DNA from: Allomesorhizobium camelthorni
Lineage (GTDB): Bacteria; Pseudomonadota; Alphaproteobacteria; Rhizobiales; Rhizobiaceae
DNA: 64,000 nucleotides
NCBI RefSeq assembly: GCF_011045125.1
Contig: NZ_JAAKZF010000018.1
Location: 22,027 to 86,026 of the forward strand
Direction of reading: 5' to 3'
This document shows, one piece after another, positions 54,798 through 64,000 of the stretch. Positions within the stretch are counted from its first letter, which is position 1. Each line of letters starts with the position of its first letter. The position numbers and the translations under genes are program-made. A model generated the notes under the pieces. The model searched no databases, had not been told where the DNA came from, and saw only the letters and a list, made by a program, of their open reading frames with translations.

Positions 54798-55043
54798 TCA
54801 GGCGGCGCGGTGGTAAAAGCTGCCTTCCGGTCGGGTCTCATCGGCCTTCAGCGCTTTGTTGAAGCGAAAGAGCGTCGAGCAGTAGGGGCAGACCTTCTCG
54901 TCGTCGCTGCCCATGTCGAGGAACACGTGCGGATGGTCGAAAGGCGGATTGGCGCCGACGCACATGAATTCCTTGACGCCGATTTCGATGACGGGATGGC
55001 CCGCATCGTTCTGGAAGTGGGGAATGGTGCCGCCGGCCATCAT
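54798..55043 (-). CDS. NDUFS6-type zinc-finger protein (complex I accessory)
   Basis: 81 aa from the ATG at 55043, with AGGAG upstream. Pattern [22 protein letters not shown] matches the zf-CHCC family; Cys28, His37, Cys52 and Cys55 (approximately) bind zinc. In mitochondria and alphaproteobacteria this subunit sits on complex I near the N4/N5 clusters. Second complex I accessory subunit in the window after the NDUFS4-type gene. Confidence 0.88.
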   Translation of the reverse strand: MMAGGTIPHFQNDAGHPVIEIGVKEFMCVGANPPFDHPHVFLDMGSDDEKVCPYCSTLFRFNKALKADETRPEGSFYHRAA

Positions 55044-55205
55044 CGTCTCCTGTCGCTTGCGCGTCGCGTCACAGCAAGCGCTTGCAGCATAGCCAATCCG
55101 TTTGCAAGCCATGTGAAATCAAACTGTCGCAAAAGCCTGTCAGAAGCTAAGCTGAGCCGGATAACGGCCGAGAGCGAACGAGAGCGAAGAAGGGCAGCGG
55201 CAACG

Positions 55206-57407
55206 ATGAACGAGCTAAAACCAGTCCAGTCCGAATTCACCACGGTCGCGGCTGAGGCCGACGTGTCGGGCAATCCCGACCGCTTCGTCAACCGGGAGTT
55301 CTCCTGGCTGCAGTTCAATCGGCGGGTGCTGGAGGAATCGCTCAACCCGAATCATCCGGCACTGGAGCGCGTGCGCTTCCTGTCGATCTCGGCCGACAAT
55401 CTAGACGAGTTCTTCATGGTCCGCGTCGCCGGCCTCGCCGGCCAGATCCGCGAGGGCATCGCGCTCAGAAGCCCTGACGGACGGACGCCGGAACAGCAGC
55501 TCGAGCAATTGCTGCTCGAGGTCGGGCGTCTGCAGGAGGATCAGCAGAAAAGCCTGTCGGTACTGATGAGCCTCCTCAAGAAGGAAGGCATCGAGATTGT
55601 CACTGCCGAGGCGATGACCAAAGACGAGAAGATCTGGCTGGAAGACCACTTCCTGGAACAGGTTTTTCCGGTGCTGACGCCGCTTTCGATTGATCCGGCG
55701 CATCCGTTCCCGTTTATTCCAAATCTCGGCTTCTCGATCGCGCTGCAACTCCGTCACCGCAAGAACAGCGAGCAGATGACGGCGCTCTTGCGCCTGCCGG
55801 TCGCGCTCAAGCGCTACATCAGGCTGCCCGATCGCAAGGGTGCGGTCCGCTTCATCCCGATCGAGGAAACCGTCGGCGTTTTCATCGGCAAGCTGTTTCC
55901 GGGCTACGAGGTCAGGGGATCGGGCACTTTCCGCATCATCCGAGACAGCGATATCGAGGTCGAGGAAGAAGCCGAGGATCTGGTGCAACTCTTCGAGACG
56001 GCGCTGAAGCGCCGGCGGCGCGGCCAAGTGATCCGCATCGAGTTCGACGCGCAGATGCCGTGGGAACTGCGCGACTTCGTGGCCGGCGAACTTGGCGTAT
56101 CGGGCAGCCGCATCAGCGTTTTGACCGGCCCGCTGGCGCTCAACCAGATTTCCGAGATTGTCGCCGTTCCCCGCGACGATCTGAAGTTCCCGCCCTACAA
56201 TCCGCGTTTCCCGGAGCGCATCCGCGAGCACGGCGGCGACTGCTTTGCCGCCATCCGCGAGAAGGACATCATCGTCCATCACCCCTACGAATCCTTCGAT
56301 GTCGTTGTGCAGTTCGTGCGCCAGGCGTCGGCCGACCCTGAAGTCGTGGCGATCAAGCAGACGCTCTACCGCACCTCCAACGACAGCCCTATCGTGCGCG
56401 CGCTGATCGACGCGGCCGAAGCCGGCAAGTCGGTGACGGCGCTGGTCGAGCTCAAGGCGCGCTTCGACGAGGAAGCCAACATCCGCTGGGCGCGCGACCT
56501 CGAACGTGCCGGCGTGCAGGTGGTGTTCGGCTTCCTGGAGCTGAAGACCCACTCGAAAATATCGCTGGTGGTTCGGCGCGAGGACGGCCGCCTGCGCAAT
56601 TACGTCCATCTCGGCACGGGAAATTACCACCCGATCACAGCGCGCATTTACACCGACCTGTCCTTCTTCACCACCGACCCGCAGATCGCCCGCGACGTCG
56701 CGCAACTGTTCAATTTCATCACAGGCTATGCCGAGCCGGCGGGGGAGATGCGCCTTGCGATTTCGCCGTTTACGCTGAGAAGCCGCATTCTCCAGCACAT
56801 TTCGGATGAAATAGCGCATGCGCGCGAAGGTCATCCGGCGCGCATCTGGATGAAGATGAATTCGCTGGTCGATCCCGTCATTATCGACGCGCTTTACGAC
56901 GCCAGCCGCGCCGGGGTCGAAATCGACCTCGTAGTGCGCGGCATTTGCTGCCTGAGGCCGCAGGTGCCCGGCCTGTCGGAAAACATAAGGGTCAAGTCGA
57001 TCGTCGGCCGTTTTCTCGAGCACAGCCGCATCTATTGCTTCGGCAACGGCCACGGCCTGCCGTCGGACGAGGCCATCGTCTATATCAGCTCGGCCGATCT
57101 GATGCCGCGCAATCTCGACCGCCGCGTCGAGACCATGGTGCCGATCACCAACCCGACTGTGCACGAACAGGTGCTCGGCCAGATCATGCTCGGCAACATT
57201 ATGGACAACCAGCAAAGTTTCGAAGTATTGCCTGACGGTACCTCGCGGCGCGTGACGCTGGACGAGGGCGAAGAGCCGTTCAACGCCCAGGAATATTTCA
57301 TGACCAATCCTAGCCTTTCGGGACGGGGTGACGCGCTGAAATCGCATGCGCCCAAGCGCATCGCGCAGTTCAAGCGCCGCAAGAAATCCGTCGCGTCCGT
57401 CGACTGA
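55206..57407 (+). CDS. ppk: Polyphosphate kinase 1
   Basis: Makes long polyphosphate chains reversibly from ATP. 733 aa from the ATG at 55206. Domains: N-terminal helical ([16 protein letters not shown]), head, then two phospholipase-D-like catalytic domains. Phosphohistidine in [13 protein letters not shown] and a second catalytic His in [28 protein letters not shown] is present. Stop overlaps the ppx start (TGATG), so the synthetic and degradative enzymes are translationally coupled. Confidence 0.97.
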   Translation: MNELKPVQSEFTTVAAEADVSGNPDRFVNREFSWLQFNRRVLEESLNPNHPALERVRFLSISADNLDEFFMVRVAGLAGQIREGIALRSPDGRTPEQQLEQLLLEVGRLQEDQQKSLSVLMSLLKKEGIEIVTAEAMTKDEKIWLEDHFLEQVFPVLTPLSIDPAHPFPFIPNLGFSIALQLRHRKNSEQMTALLRLPVALKRYIRLPDRKGAVRFIPIEETVGVFIGKLFPGYEVRGSGTFRIIRDSDIEVEEEAEDLVQLFETALKRRRRGQVIRIEFDAQMPWELRDFVAGELGVSGSRISVLTGPLALNQISEIVAVPRDDLKFPPYNPRFPERIREHGGDCFAAIREKDIIVHHPYESFDVVVQFVRQASADPEVVAIKQTLYRTSNDSPIVRALIDAAEAGKSVTALVELKARFDEEANIRWARDLERAGVQVVFGFLELKTHSKISLVVRREDGRLRNYVHLGTGNYHPITARIYTDLSFFTTDPQIARDVAQLFNFITGYAEPAGEMRLAISPFTLRSRILQHISDEIAHAREGHPARIWMKMNSLVDPVIIDALYDASRAGVEIDLVVRGICCLRPQVPGLSENIRVKSIVGRFLEHSRIYCFGNGHGLPSDEAIVYISSADLMPRNLDRRVETMVPITNPTVHEQVLGQIMLGNIMDNQQSFEVLPDGTSRRVTLDEGEEPFNAQEYFMTNPSLSGRGDALKSHAPKRIAQFKRRKKSVASVD

Positions 57408-58945
57408 TGATTGCCCAATCCCAGGGCCGGCTGCAGAATCGCCGGCCGCTGTCGATCATCGACATCGGGTCGAACTCGATCCGCCTCGTCATCTATGAGG
57501 GCATCGCCCGCTCGCCGACCGTTCTGTTCAACGAAAAGATGCTGGCCGGTCTCGGCCGCGGCATCGTTTCGACCGGCAAGCTCGACCCGGAAGCAGTGAC
57601 CCGCGCCATCGAGGAGTTCCGCCGTTTCCGTGCCCTCTCTGACCAGGCCGGCGCCGAGGAGCTTTTCGTGATCGCCACCGCCGCGGCCCGCGAGGCGGTG
57701 AACGGTCCCGATTTCATCCATCGCGCCGAAAAAATCCTCGGCACGGAAATCCGCGTTCTTAGCGGCCGCGAAGAGGCCTATTATTCGGCGCTCGGCGTCA
57801 TATCGGGCTTCCACCCGGCAGACGGCATCGCCGGAGATCTCGGCGGCGGCAGCCTGGAACTGGTCGACGTCGCCGGCGAGGCGATCGGCGACGGCATTAC
57901 CCTGCCGCTCGGCGGCCTGAGATTGCAGGACATGTCGAAGAACTCGCCCGGCGTCGCAGCCCGGATCGTTCGCGAGGAGCTTGCCAGGGCCAGGCTGCTC
58001 AAAGCCGGGCAGGGCAGGGTGTTCTACGCCGTCGGCGGCACATGGCGAAACCTTGCCCGGCTGCACATGAACATGACCGGCTACCCGCTCAACGTCATGC
58101 ACCATTACGAAGTCGGCATCGAAAGCTCGGCCAGCTTCCTGAGGCAGGTCGCGCGCGGCGACATCGACAAGATGAAGGGCATCGAGGGAATCTCGAAGAA
58201 CCGCCGCGCGCTTCTTCCCTATGGAGCCGCCGTGCTGCTGGAGATCATCGCCGCCATGAAGCCGTCGAACATCGTGGTGTCGGCGCTCGGCGTGCGTGAA
58301 GGCTTCCTGTTTTCACTGCTGTCCGAAGAGGAGCAGCGCCTCGACCCGCTGATTACTGCGTCGGAGGAGCTTGCCGTGCTGCGAGCCCGTTCGGTCACGC
58401 ATGCCCACGAACTGGTGCAGTGGACAGGGCAATCGCTTGCCGCCTTCGGGGTCGAGGAGACTGAAGAGGAGGCGCGCTATCGCCACGCCGCGTGCCTGCT
58501 CGCCGATATCGGCTGGCGCGCGCATCCCGAATATCGCGGCACGCAGTCGCTGAACATCATCGCGCATGCTTCCTTCATCGGGGTCGACCATCCCGGGCGC
58601 GCCTTCCTGGCGCTGGCCAATTTCTACCGTCATGAAGGGCTGTTCACCGAGGCGGCCGCTTCGGAACTGACCGCGCTGGCCACGCCGCGTTATGTCGAGC
58701 GAGCGCGGCTGCTCGGCGGACTGCTGCGCGTCGTCTATTTGCTGTCGGCCTCCATGCCTGGCGTCATTCCGAAGCTCAGATGGGAAAGCCGCGCCAACGG
58801 CGCCCTGGCTCTGGTCATCCCGGCCAGCCATGCGGGCTTGGACGGCGAGCGCCCTGCCGGGCGTCTGGCGCAACTGGCAAAGCTCACTGGGCGCAGGCTC
58901 GAACTCGCCGTTGAAGGCGAGCAGGCGATTTTCGCGGCCAAATAA
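57407..58945 (+). CDS. ppx: Ppx/GppA family exopolyphosphatase
   Basis: 512 aa. ASKHA phosphatase: SIIDIGSNSIRLVIYEG (phosphate-1), VIATAAAREAVNG, LSGREEAYYSALG and DLGGGSLELVDV (phosphate-2). A C-terminal HD-like helical region (ARYRHAACLLADIGWRAHPE) follows. Removes terminal phosphate from polyphosphate and perhaps pppGpp. One-base overlap with ppk. Stop lies 15 bp from the convergent DoxX gene. Confidence 0.95.
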   Translation: MIAQSQGRLQNRRPLSIIDIGSNSIRLVIYEGIARSPTVLFNEKMLAGLGRGIVSTGKLDPEAVTRAIEEFRRFRALSDQAGAEELFVIATAAAREAVNGPDFIHRAEKILGTEIRVLSGREEAYYSALGVISGFHPADGIAGDLGGGSLELVDVAGEAIGDGITLPLGGLRLQDMSKNSPGVAARIVREELARARLLKAGQGRVFYAVGGTWRNLARLHMNMTGYPLNVMHHYEVGIESSASFLRQVARGDIDKMKGIEGISKNRRALLPYGAAVLLEIIAAMKPSNIVVSALGVREGFLFSLLSEEEQRLDPLITASEELAVLRARSVTHAHELVQWTGQSLAAFGVEETEEEARYRHAACLLADIGWRAHPEYRGTQSLNIIAHASFIGVDHPGRAFLALANFYRHEGLFTEAAASELTALATPRYVERARLLGGLLRVVYLLSASMPGVIPKLRWESRANGALALVIPASHAGLDGERPAGRLAQLAKLTGRRLELAVEGEQAIFAAK

Positions 58946-58960
58946 CCGGCCAGCCACGCG

Positions 58961-59362
58961 TCAGTTGCGCCGCGCATCGACCGACAGCGAGCCGGGCCCA
59001 TGGATTGCGAGCACCAGGAAGCCGCCGGCAATGGCGATGTTCTTCATAAGCGCCTGCATGTTCATCAGGACCAGGGTCGGATCGTCGCCGCCCTGGCCGT
59101 AGTGGCCGATATACGCGGCCACGAGGCAGAAAGCGGCGAGCAGGTAGGCCGCGATCGCGGTCTCGAAACCGATGAGGATGCACAGCCCTGCAATCAATTC
59201 AAAGAGGCCGCTCGCCCGCGTCACCAGGCCCGGCATCGGCAGGCCGAGGCCAGCGAAATAGTCAGTCGTGCCGGCGATGTCGCCGAACTTGTCGAAGCTG
59301 GCGAGGATGAACATGGCCGAAAGGAGGATCCGGCCGACGAGGACAATTGCGCTGCCAGTCAT
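58961..59362 (-). CDS. DoxX family membrane protein
   Basis: 133 aa, four helices: LVGRILLSAMFILASFDKFG, GLFELIAGLCILIGFETA, AAYLLAAFCLVAAYIGH and NIAIAGGFLVLAIHG. DoxX domains often act in quinol-linked or redox reactions, but function here is unassigned. A paralogue lies immediately upstream (59492-59917), ending in a similar LSVD.RR motif; a terminator separates them. Confidence 0.88.
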   Translation of the reverse strand: MTGSAIVLVGRILLSAMFILASFDKFGDIAGTTDYFAGLGLPMPGLVTRASGLFELIAGLCILIGFETAIAAYLLAAFCLVAAYIGHYGQGGDDPTLVLMNMQALMKNIAIAGGFLVLAIHGPGSLSVDARRN

Positions 59363-59447
59363 GGTGATTTCCCGAATTGCAGATCGGGAAAAGATATCGC
59401 GTTTTCTTTTGCGGGCGAATCACGGCTGAGGGAGCACCCGAACGCAA

Positions 59448-59471
59448 AAAGCCCGGGCGAACCCGGGCTTT
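59448..59471. terminator. Intrinsic terminator between the two DoxX genes
   Basis: 10-bp perfect stem AAAGCCCGGG with CGAA loop, T-rich on both sides. It lies 21 bp after the stop of the upstream DoxX gene (minus strand) and should uncouple the two copies. Confidence 0.9.
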
Positions 59472-59491
59472 CCTAAGCGATGCAGAGAAGA

Positions 59492-59917
59492 TCAGCCGCG
59501 GCGGCCGTCGACTGAAAGCGCTCCGGCGCCGAACGCGGCAAGCACGGCCAGACCGCCGGCAATCGCCAGGTTCTTCTGGAAGAACAGAAGCTGGACTTGG
59601 TCGGCGAAGTCGAGATGCGCGATCAGGGTGGCTGCGATGGTGAAGAGCGCCAGGGCGATCGCGGCGAGCCGCGTCTGGAAGCCGACCAGAATGGCGAGGC
59701 CGCCGAAGAGTTCTAGCAGGCCGACCAGGACCGCAACAACCGTCGGGAAGGGCAGGCCGATGCTGCCGAACCAGCCGGCCGTTCCGGCGATGCCGGTGAG
59801 CTTGGCGTAGCCGGCGAGGATGAAGATCAGCGAAAGCAGGACGCGCCCGACGGCGATCAGGGCGGCGTTGTTGACGACGAAGCCGCTCTTGACGACAGCG
59901 ACATTGGAAGAAGACAT
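59492..59917 (-). CDS. DoxX family membrane protein
   Basis: 141 aa from the ATG at 59917 (GGAGA upstream), four helices (VGRVLLSLIFILAGYAKLTG; VLVGLLELFGGLAILVGF). Strong similarity to the following DoxX paralogue, including GRxLLSxxFILA and the C-terminal LSVDGRRG. Own promoter and terminator, so independently expressed. Confidence 0.9.
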   Translation of the reverse strand: MSSSNVAVVKSGFVVNNAALIAVGRVLLSLIFILAGYAKLTGIAGTAGWFGSIGLPFPTVVAVLVGLLELFGGLAILVGFQTRLAAIALALFTIAATLIAHLDFADQVQLLFFQKNLAIAGGLAVLAAFGAGALSVDGRRG

Positions 59918-60018
59918 GCGAGATTCTCCGGAGGGTTTGTTCCTCCCCCAGATAAACAAGTCCGGCCGTTCACCAAAGCCCGGAATTTGACGACAGATCG
60001 TTCACAACAGAAATAGTT

Positions 60019-61416
60019 TTAGCCGGGACGCGTCATGTCCTCGGGACGGACCAGCCGGTCATATTCCTCAGCGGTGACGAGGCCGGTGGCGAGCGTCTCC
60101 TCGCGCAATGTCGTACCGTTCTTATGCGCCGTCTTGGCGATCTTGGCGGCATTGTCGTAGCCGATCTTCGGCGCCAGCGCCGTCACCAGCATCAGCGAGC
60201 GGTCCAGAGCGGCCTTGATATTGTCCTCACGCGCCTCGATGCCGACGACGCAATTATCGGTGAACGAGACCGCCGCATCGGCCATCAACTGCACCGACTG
60301 CAGGAAATTGTAGGCCATCAGCGGATTGTAGACGTTGAGCTCGAAATGGCCCTGGCTGCCGGCAAAGGTAATGGCTGCGTTGTTGCCGAACACCTGCACG
60401 CAGACCTGCGTCAGCGCCTCGCACTGGGTCGGGTTGACCTTGCCCGGCATGATCGACGAGCCGGGTTCGTTTTCCGGCAGCGCCAGTTCTCCGAGCCCGG
60501 AGCGCGGGCCCGAGCCGAGGAAACGGATGTCGTTGGCGATCTTGAACAAAGCGGCGGCGGCGGCGTTGATCGCGCCATGCGAAAACACCATGGAATCGTG
60601 CGCGGCCAGCGCCTCGAACTTGTTGGGCGCGGTGACGAAGGCAAGCCCGGTGATCGCGGCAATACGCTCGGCGACTTTTTCGGCGAAGCCGACCGGCGCG
60701 TTGAGGCCGGTGCCGACAGCGGTACCGCCCTGCGCCAGCTCCATGAGCCCCGGCAGGGTCAGTTCGATCCGCTTTATCGACGAGGCGACCTGCGCGGCGT
60801 AGCCGGAAAATTCCTGGCCGAGCGTCAGCGGCGTGGCGTCCTGCGTATGGGTGCGGCCAATCTTGACGATATCGGCGAATGCTCTGGTCTTGGCTTCCAG
60901 GGCGGCGTGCAGATGCCGCAGGGCAGGCAGCAGGTGGTGAACGATCCGCTCGGCGCAGGCTATGTGCATCGCCGTTGGATAGGTATCGTTCGACGACTGG
61001 CTCATGTTGACGTGGTCGTTGGGATGCACGGGCTTTTTCGACCCCATGACGCCGCCCAGCATTTCGATGGCGCGGTTGGAAATGACCTCGTTGGCGTTCA
61101 TGTTGGACTGCGTGCCGGAGCCGGTCTGCCAGACCACCAGCGGGAAATGCTCGTCGAGCTTGCCGTCTATGACTTCCTGCGCCGCCTTGACGATCGTTTC
61201 GCCCAGCGTCGGATCGAGGCGGCCGAGTTCCATATTGGCTTCCGCCGCGGCGCGCTTGACGATGCCCAGCGCCCGAACAACCGACAGAGGCTGCTTTTCC
61301 CAGCCGATCTTGAAATTGCCGAGCGAGCGCTCGGCCTGCGCGCCCCAATAGCGGTCGGCGGCGACCTGGATCGGCCCGAATGTATCGGTTTCGGTTCTGG
61401 AATTCTCAGCGCCCAC
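60019..61416 (-). CDS. fumC: Class II fumarate hydratase
   Basis: Oxygen-stable fumarase of the TCA cycle; iron-independent homotetramer. 465 aa from the GTG at 61416 with GGGAG upstream. Signature [15 protein letters not shown] is intact, with [13 protein letters not shown] (binding) and [17 protein letters not shown] (catalytic His). Longer in-frame readings upstream lack homology. Single gene. Confidence 0.96.
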   Translation of the reverse strand: MGAENSRTETDTFGPIQVAADRYWGAQAERSLGNFKIGWEKQPLSVVRALGIVKRAAAEANMELGRLDPTLGETIVKAAQEVIDGKLDEHFPLVVWQTGSGTQSNMNANEVISNRAIEMLGGVMGSKKPVHPNDHVNMSQSSNDTYPTAMHIACAERIVHHLLPALRHLHAALEAKTRAFADIVKIGRTHTQDATPLTLGQEFSGYAAQVASSIKRIELTLPGLMELAQGGTAVGTGLNAPVGFAEKVAERIAAITGLAFVTAPNKFEALAAHDSMVFSHGAINAAAAALFKIANDIRFLGSGPRSGLGELALPENEPGSSIMPGKVNPTQCEALTQVCVQVFGNNAAITFAGSQGHFELNVYNPLMAYNFLQSVQLMADAAVSFTDNCVVGIEAREDNIKAALDRSLMLVTALAPKIGYDNAAKIAKTAHKNGTTLREETLATGLVTAEEYDRLVRPEDMTRPG

Positions 61417-61513
61417 GGCCGTCTCCCGGAAATTTTGCAATGCCGGCAACGGCCTACCGCTTTGCACAATAGGCTTCAAGCAGAGATTGGGTGCGCGCCA
61501 GATGCAAATCGGT

Positions 61514-62278
61514 TCAAAGCAGCGAACGCTCCGTTCGTGCGAGCCTGAGCGTCTCCGGTTGTCTGGAAAAATGCCTCTGCAGGCGGGGGAGCAGGTCGCC
61601 TTGCCAAGCGGCGGAATCGGCCAGTGCGGTTTCATAGCGCGCATGCGCTGCGGCATCGGCAAAGCGGAAGAACGCGACGAAGACATTTTCGTCGGCCCGG
61701 ACCGGCAGGCGCGGAAAGCTGTTTTCGGCGTGCTCGGTGACGAAAGCGGCGAGGAGCGGCGCGCCGAGGTCGGCAAGCAACGGCGCTGCCTCGTTCCGGA
61801 AAAACTCCACGAAATCGCCTTCTCCGGCAGGTTCAATATGAAAGATCCTCGCCGTAACGATCGCGTCTGCCGGGTCGCGCCTGCCGCGCTCGGCCCCTGC
61901 CAGATCGAAGGCTGAACCTGGCCAGGCCGGCCCAAACAGCAGCACGTCGTCGGACGAGATCATCGTCGCGTTGGCGGCGTCCTTGTGCTCGGCCCAGACC
62001 GGGCCGCCGTAAAAGGCGCTCAGCGACGCCCGTCGCGATTCCATATCGTCGAAGCCGCGCAGCCAGACGAATCGGTCGGGACGGTTCAGGTCGCGGAACT
62101 GGCCGATGACCTTCATGCCGGTCTCTTCCTGCGGTTCGACGAGATGGTTGTCGAAGACATCGATCAGCGCATCGCGCTTGCCGGGATGAAGCGTATACTG
62201 GCGAAGTTCGACAACCGGCGAGAAGGTGGCTCGTGACCCTGCCGCTGATGCGACGTCATCCTGTGCTTGCTCGTACAA
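61514..62278 (-). CDS. NIPSNAP family protein
   Basis: 254 aa with two NIPSNAP-like ferredoxin-fold halves: [28 protein letters not shown] (about 19-46) and [25 protein letters not shown] (about 140-165). Second half ends with [21 protein letters not shown]. No catalytic role is established in bacteria. Divergent from a TetR regulator across about 95 bp with a shared palindrome, so probably under its control. Confidence 0.85.
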   Translation of the reverse strand: MYEQAQDDVASAAGSRATFSPVVELRQYTLHPGKRDALIDVFDNHLVEPQEETGMKVIGQFRDLNRPDRFVWLRGFDDMESRRASLSAFYGGPVWAEHKDAANATMISSDDVLLFGPAWPGSAFDLAGAERGRRDPADAIVTARIFHIEPAGEGDFVEFFRNEAAPLLADLGAPLLAAFVTEHAENSFPRLPVRADENVFVAFFRFADAAAHARYETALADSAAWQGDLLPRLQRHFSRQPETLRLARTERSLL

Positions 62279-62321
62279 AACGCTTCCTCCAAAAACAGGT
62301 CAATCGTCCTGTTTATAACAG

Positions 62322-62335
62322 ACCGGTTGTCCGGT
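62322..62335. promoter_or_regulatory. Probable TetR operator
   Basis: ACCGG-TTGT-CCGGT inverted repeat midway between the divergent NIPSNAP and TetR genes, placed to repress both. Inferred from symmetry and position. Confidence 0.55.
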
Positions 62336-62372
62336 TTTGTCAATGTGCTATTTTGCCATGAAGGAGAGCATC

Positions 62373-62990
62373 ATGGCCGAAACGCGAGAGCCCGCGCGCA
62401 AGCGGACGAACGACCCCGAAGGCATGCGGCAGAGGATCCTGGACGTAGCCGAACTGGCCTTCCAGGAGCGGGGCTACCACGCCACCAGCCTGGGCGACCT
62501 GATGCATGCGGCGGGGGTAACGGGAGGTGCGCTGCACCACCATTTCGCGACCAAGAAGGCGCTCGGCATGGCGGTGATCGCCGAACGGGTGGCGGCCTCG
62601 GTCGAGGAGACCTGGTTGAGGCGGATCGAAGAAGCCCCTTCCGCGCGCGAGGGCGTTGCGCAGGTTTTTGCGGCGGTGGCCAAAGAACTGGAGCGCCAGG
62701 GTTTCGTGCGCGGCTGTCCGCTCAACAATCTGGCGCATGAACTGTCGCTCGCCGACGACGATTTCCGCATGGTGCTTGCCGGCATCTTCGAGGCGTGGCG
62801 GGCGGCGATCGCCGACAGGATGCGCCTCGACCAGGAAGCCGGGGCCGAAGAAGGCGTCGACCCGGACCGCTTCGCCGCGCTGACTGTCGCGGCCTATTCG
62901 GGGGCGATGTCGATGGCCAAAACCGAGCAGGACGCCGCGATGCTGAAGGTGTGCGCCGAGGCTTTGGCCGCGGGGCAAGGGACCCGCTGA
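62373..62990 (+). CDS. TetR-family transcriptional regulator
   Basis: 205 aa from the ATG at 62373, with AAGGAGA at good spacing (an ATG at 62358 is alternative). N-terminal helix-turn-helix: MRQRILDVAELAFQERGYHA and GVTGGALHHHFATKKALGM. C-terminal ligand-binding region of TetR_C type (GFVRGCPLNNLAHELS), similar to regulators such as LmrA/YxaF. Probable target is the divergent NIPSNAP gene and itself. Confidence 0.9.
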   Translation: MAETREPARKRTNDPEGMRQRILDVAELAFQERGYHATSLGDLMHAAGVTGGALHHHFATKKALGMAVIAERVAASVEETWLRRIEEAPSAREGVAQVFAAVAKELERQGFVRGCPLNNLAHELSLADDDFRMVLAGIFEAWRAAIADRMRLDQEAGAEEGVDPDRFAALTVAAYSGAMSMAKTEQDAAMLKVCAEALAAGQGTR

Positions 62991-63013
62991 ACCTACCGGA
63001 ACCGGTTCGCTCC

Positions 63014-63790
63014 TCAGACGAATCCCAGTTGCTGGGCGGTCTGGAACAGAGCAAGCAGCATGATCAGGAAGCCGACGAGGCGCAAAAGCGTCCGCTCGCG
63101 TATGGCCTTGACCATCCATCCGGCGAGCGGAGCGGCGACTATGCCGCCCACGATCAGCCCCAGCACCGAGCTTGCATGCGTCGACAGCGCCCCCGCTTCC
63201 TGCCAGTGCCCGGTGACGAGCGCGACGATGAAGGTGATGGACACCGCGAGCGTGATCAGGAACTCGGCGGCATTGACGGTGCCGATCACGTAGCGTGGCG
63301 GCGCGCCGGCGCCGAGAAGACCAGTCACGACCATCGGACCCCATCCGCCGCCGCCGGCCGCGTCGAGGAAGCCGCCGACGGTGCCCAGCGGCGCCACAAG
63401 GCGGGTGGGAACCGGATTGGTGGGGATCTTGCGGAACGACCGCAGGAACAGCCAGAGCCCGATCACGGCGAGATAAGTCGTGACGTAGGGTTTCACCATG
63501 TCGCCGTCGAAGGATGTCAGCACGAAGGCGCCGAGGCAGCCGCCGAGGATGCCGAACGGTGCAAGCCGCCAGAACAGCTTCCAGTCGATATTGCGGTGGT
63601 AGTGGTGCGCCGTGCCGGATGCAGCCGTGGTGAACACTTCCGCCGCGTGCACGGCGGCTGAAGCCTGCGCCGGCGGGACGCCGAAGGAGAGCAGAACCGT
63701 GGAGGAGATCGCGCCATACGCCATGCCGAGCGCGCCGTCGACCGCCTGGGCCAGAAAGCCGACTATGGCGAACAGAATGAATTCAGTCAT
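63014..63790 (-). CDS. TSUP family (TauE/SafE) permease
   Basis: 258 aa from the ATG at 63790. About eight helices; family segments VGFLAQAVDGALGMAYGAIS and LGTVGGFLDAAGGGGWGPM, duplicated in the two halves. TSUP proteins move sulfite, sulfoacetate or other anions across the inner membrane; the substrate is not clear. Convergent with tetR, 24 bp between stops. Confidence 0.92.
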   Translation of the reverse strand: MTEFILFAIVGFLAQAVDGALGMAYGAISSTVLLSFGVPPAQASAAVHAAEVFTTAASGTAHHYHRNIDWKLFWRLAPFGILGGCLGAFVLTSFDGDMVKPYVTTYLAVIGLWLFLRSFRKIPTNPVPTRLVAPLGTVGGFLDAAGGGGWGPMVVTGLLGAGAPPRYVIGTVNAAEFLITLAVSITFIVALVTGHWQEAGALSTHASSVLGLIVGGIVAAPLAGWMVKAIRERTLLRLVGFLIMLLALFQTAQQLGFV

Positions 63791-64000
63791 TGGTGTCCGC
63801 CATGAAGTGCGCTGTATGCAGGCCTGTGGATCGGGCCTGCCCTTCCGCATTGTAGAGCATGCCGGCCCCCCTGTGGGCAAAGTACGATATTCCAGAGACG
63901 GCGGCCGGCTTGGCGGAAATATCGTGACGCCGCGCAAATTTTGAAAAGCGAATCCTCGGGCCCCAATTGGCCTCATCGCCGGATGGTTCGGGATTCGCCG
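63791..64000. other. Right-end region, no gene supported
   Basis: 210 bp upstream of the TSUP gene. It must include that gene's promoter. No convincing open frame, RNA gene or repeat recognised before the window ends. Confidence 0.4.

Noticed and set aside
55401..57347. 648-residue open frame opposite ppk
   Set aside because: Antisense artefact; the ppk reading has complete catalytic motifs and normal length.
60124..61548. 474-residue open frame opposite fumC
   Set aside because: Antisense artefact; the fumC signature and length are intact on the other strand.

Overview
The window reads as chromosomal DNA of an alphaproteobacterium of the order Hyphomicrobiales, most like Mesorhizobium and its Phyllobacteriaceae relatives. 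The evidence is the high G+C, the AapJQMP general amino-acid transporter, an HdaA-type replication regulator, a RopB/Omp25-type outer-membrane protein, complex I accessory subunits of the NDUFS4 and NDUFS6 type, and a CIRCE-controlled groESL. The species assignment is inference; no 16S or ribosomal protein gene is present.

Layout. 1-4.1 kb: lptF-lptG-lptD on the minus strand (LPS export; lptD runs off the left edge). 4.4-9.4 kb: pepA-holC-membrane protein-rlmJ, then two secreted or anchored proteins including an RNase T2. 9.4-13 kb: an acyl-CoA-dehydrogenase-like flavoprotein divergent from an HxlR regulator, a GST and an outer-membrane beta-barrel. 13.3-20 kb: a pteridine-reductase-like SDR, uvrC, pgsA, moaD, moaE, then a PAS-GGDEF-EAL protein. 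20-25 kb: ndk, GST, DinB protein, amidase and a two-gene ABC-2 exporter. 25-35.7 kb: ABC-F ATPase, Mo/Fe-S oxidoreductase, ParDE module, purM-purN-sixA, and the divergent CDP-alcohol phosphatidyltransferase-AI-2E permease-hdaA operon followed by a diguanylate cyclase.

35.7-39 kb is the most accessory-looking part. A methyltransferase and a GH5 cellulase lie between two direct copies of a broken gene end. Three 25-bp repeats resembling an insertion-sequence terminus abut tRNA-Arg(UCU). An NDUFS4-type gene and tRNA-Pro(UGG) follow. 39-47.6 kb: GH43 glycosidase, a class III cyclase fused to a YHS metal-binding domain, groESL, and a probable arsenic operon (arsR, flavoprotein with a Cys-rich tail, MFS efflux pump) ending in two decayed DUF5985-type membrane genes.

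47.6-64 kb: metC, aapJQMP, an FAD monooxygenase, an NDUFS6-type zinc protein, ppk-ppx (polyphosphate), two DoxX proteins, fumC, a NIPSNAP protein divergent from a TetR regulator, and a TSUP permease.

Most of the window is ordinary housekeeping sequence. No CRISPR array, intact transposase, prophage or obvious new defence system was seen. The points most worth following are the YHS-cyclase fusion, the arsenic operon with its possible internal attenuator, the decayed DUF5985 pair, and the duplicated remnant plus IS-like repeats beside tRNA-Arg.
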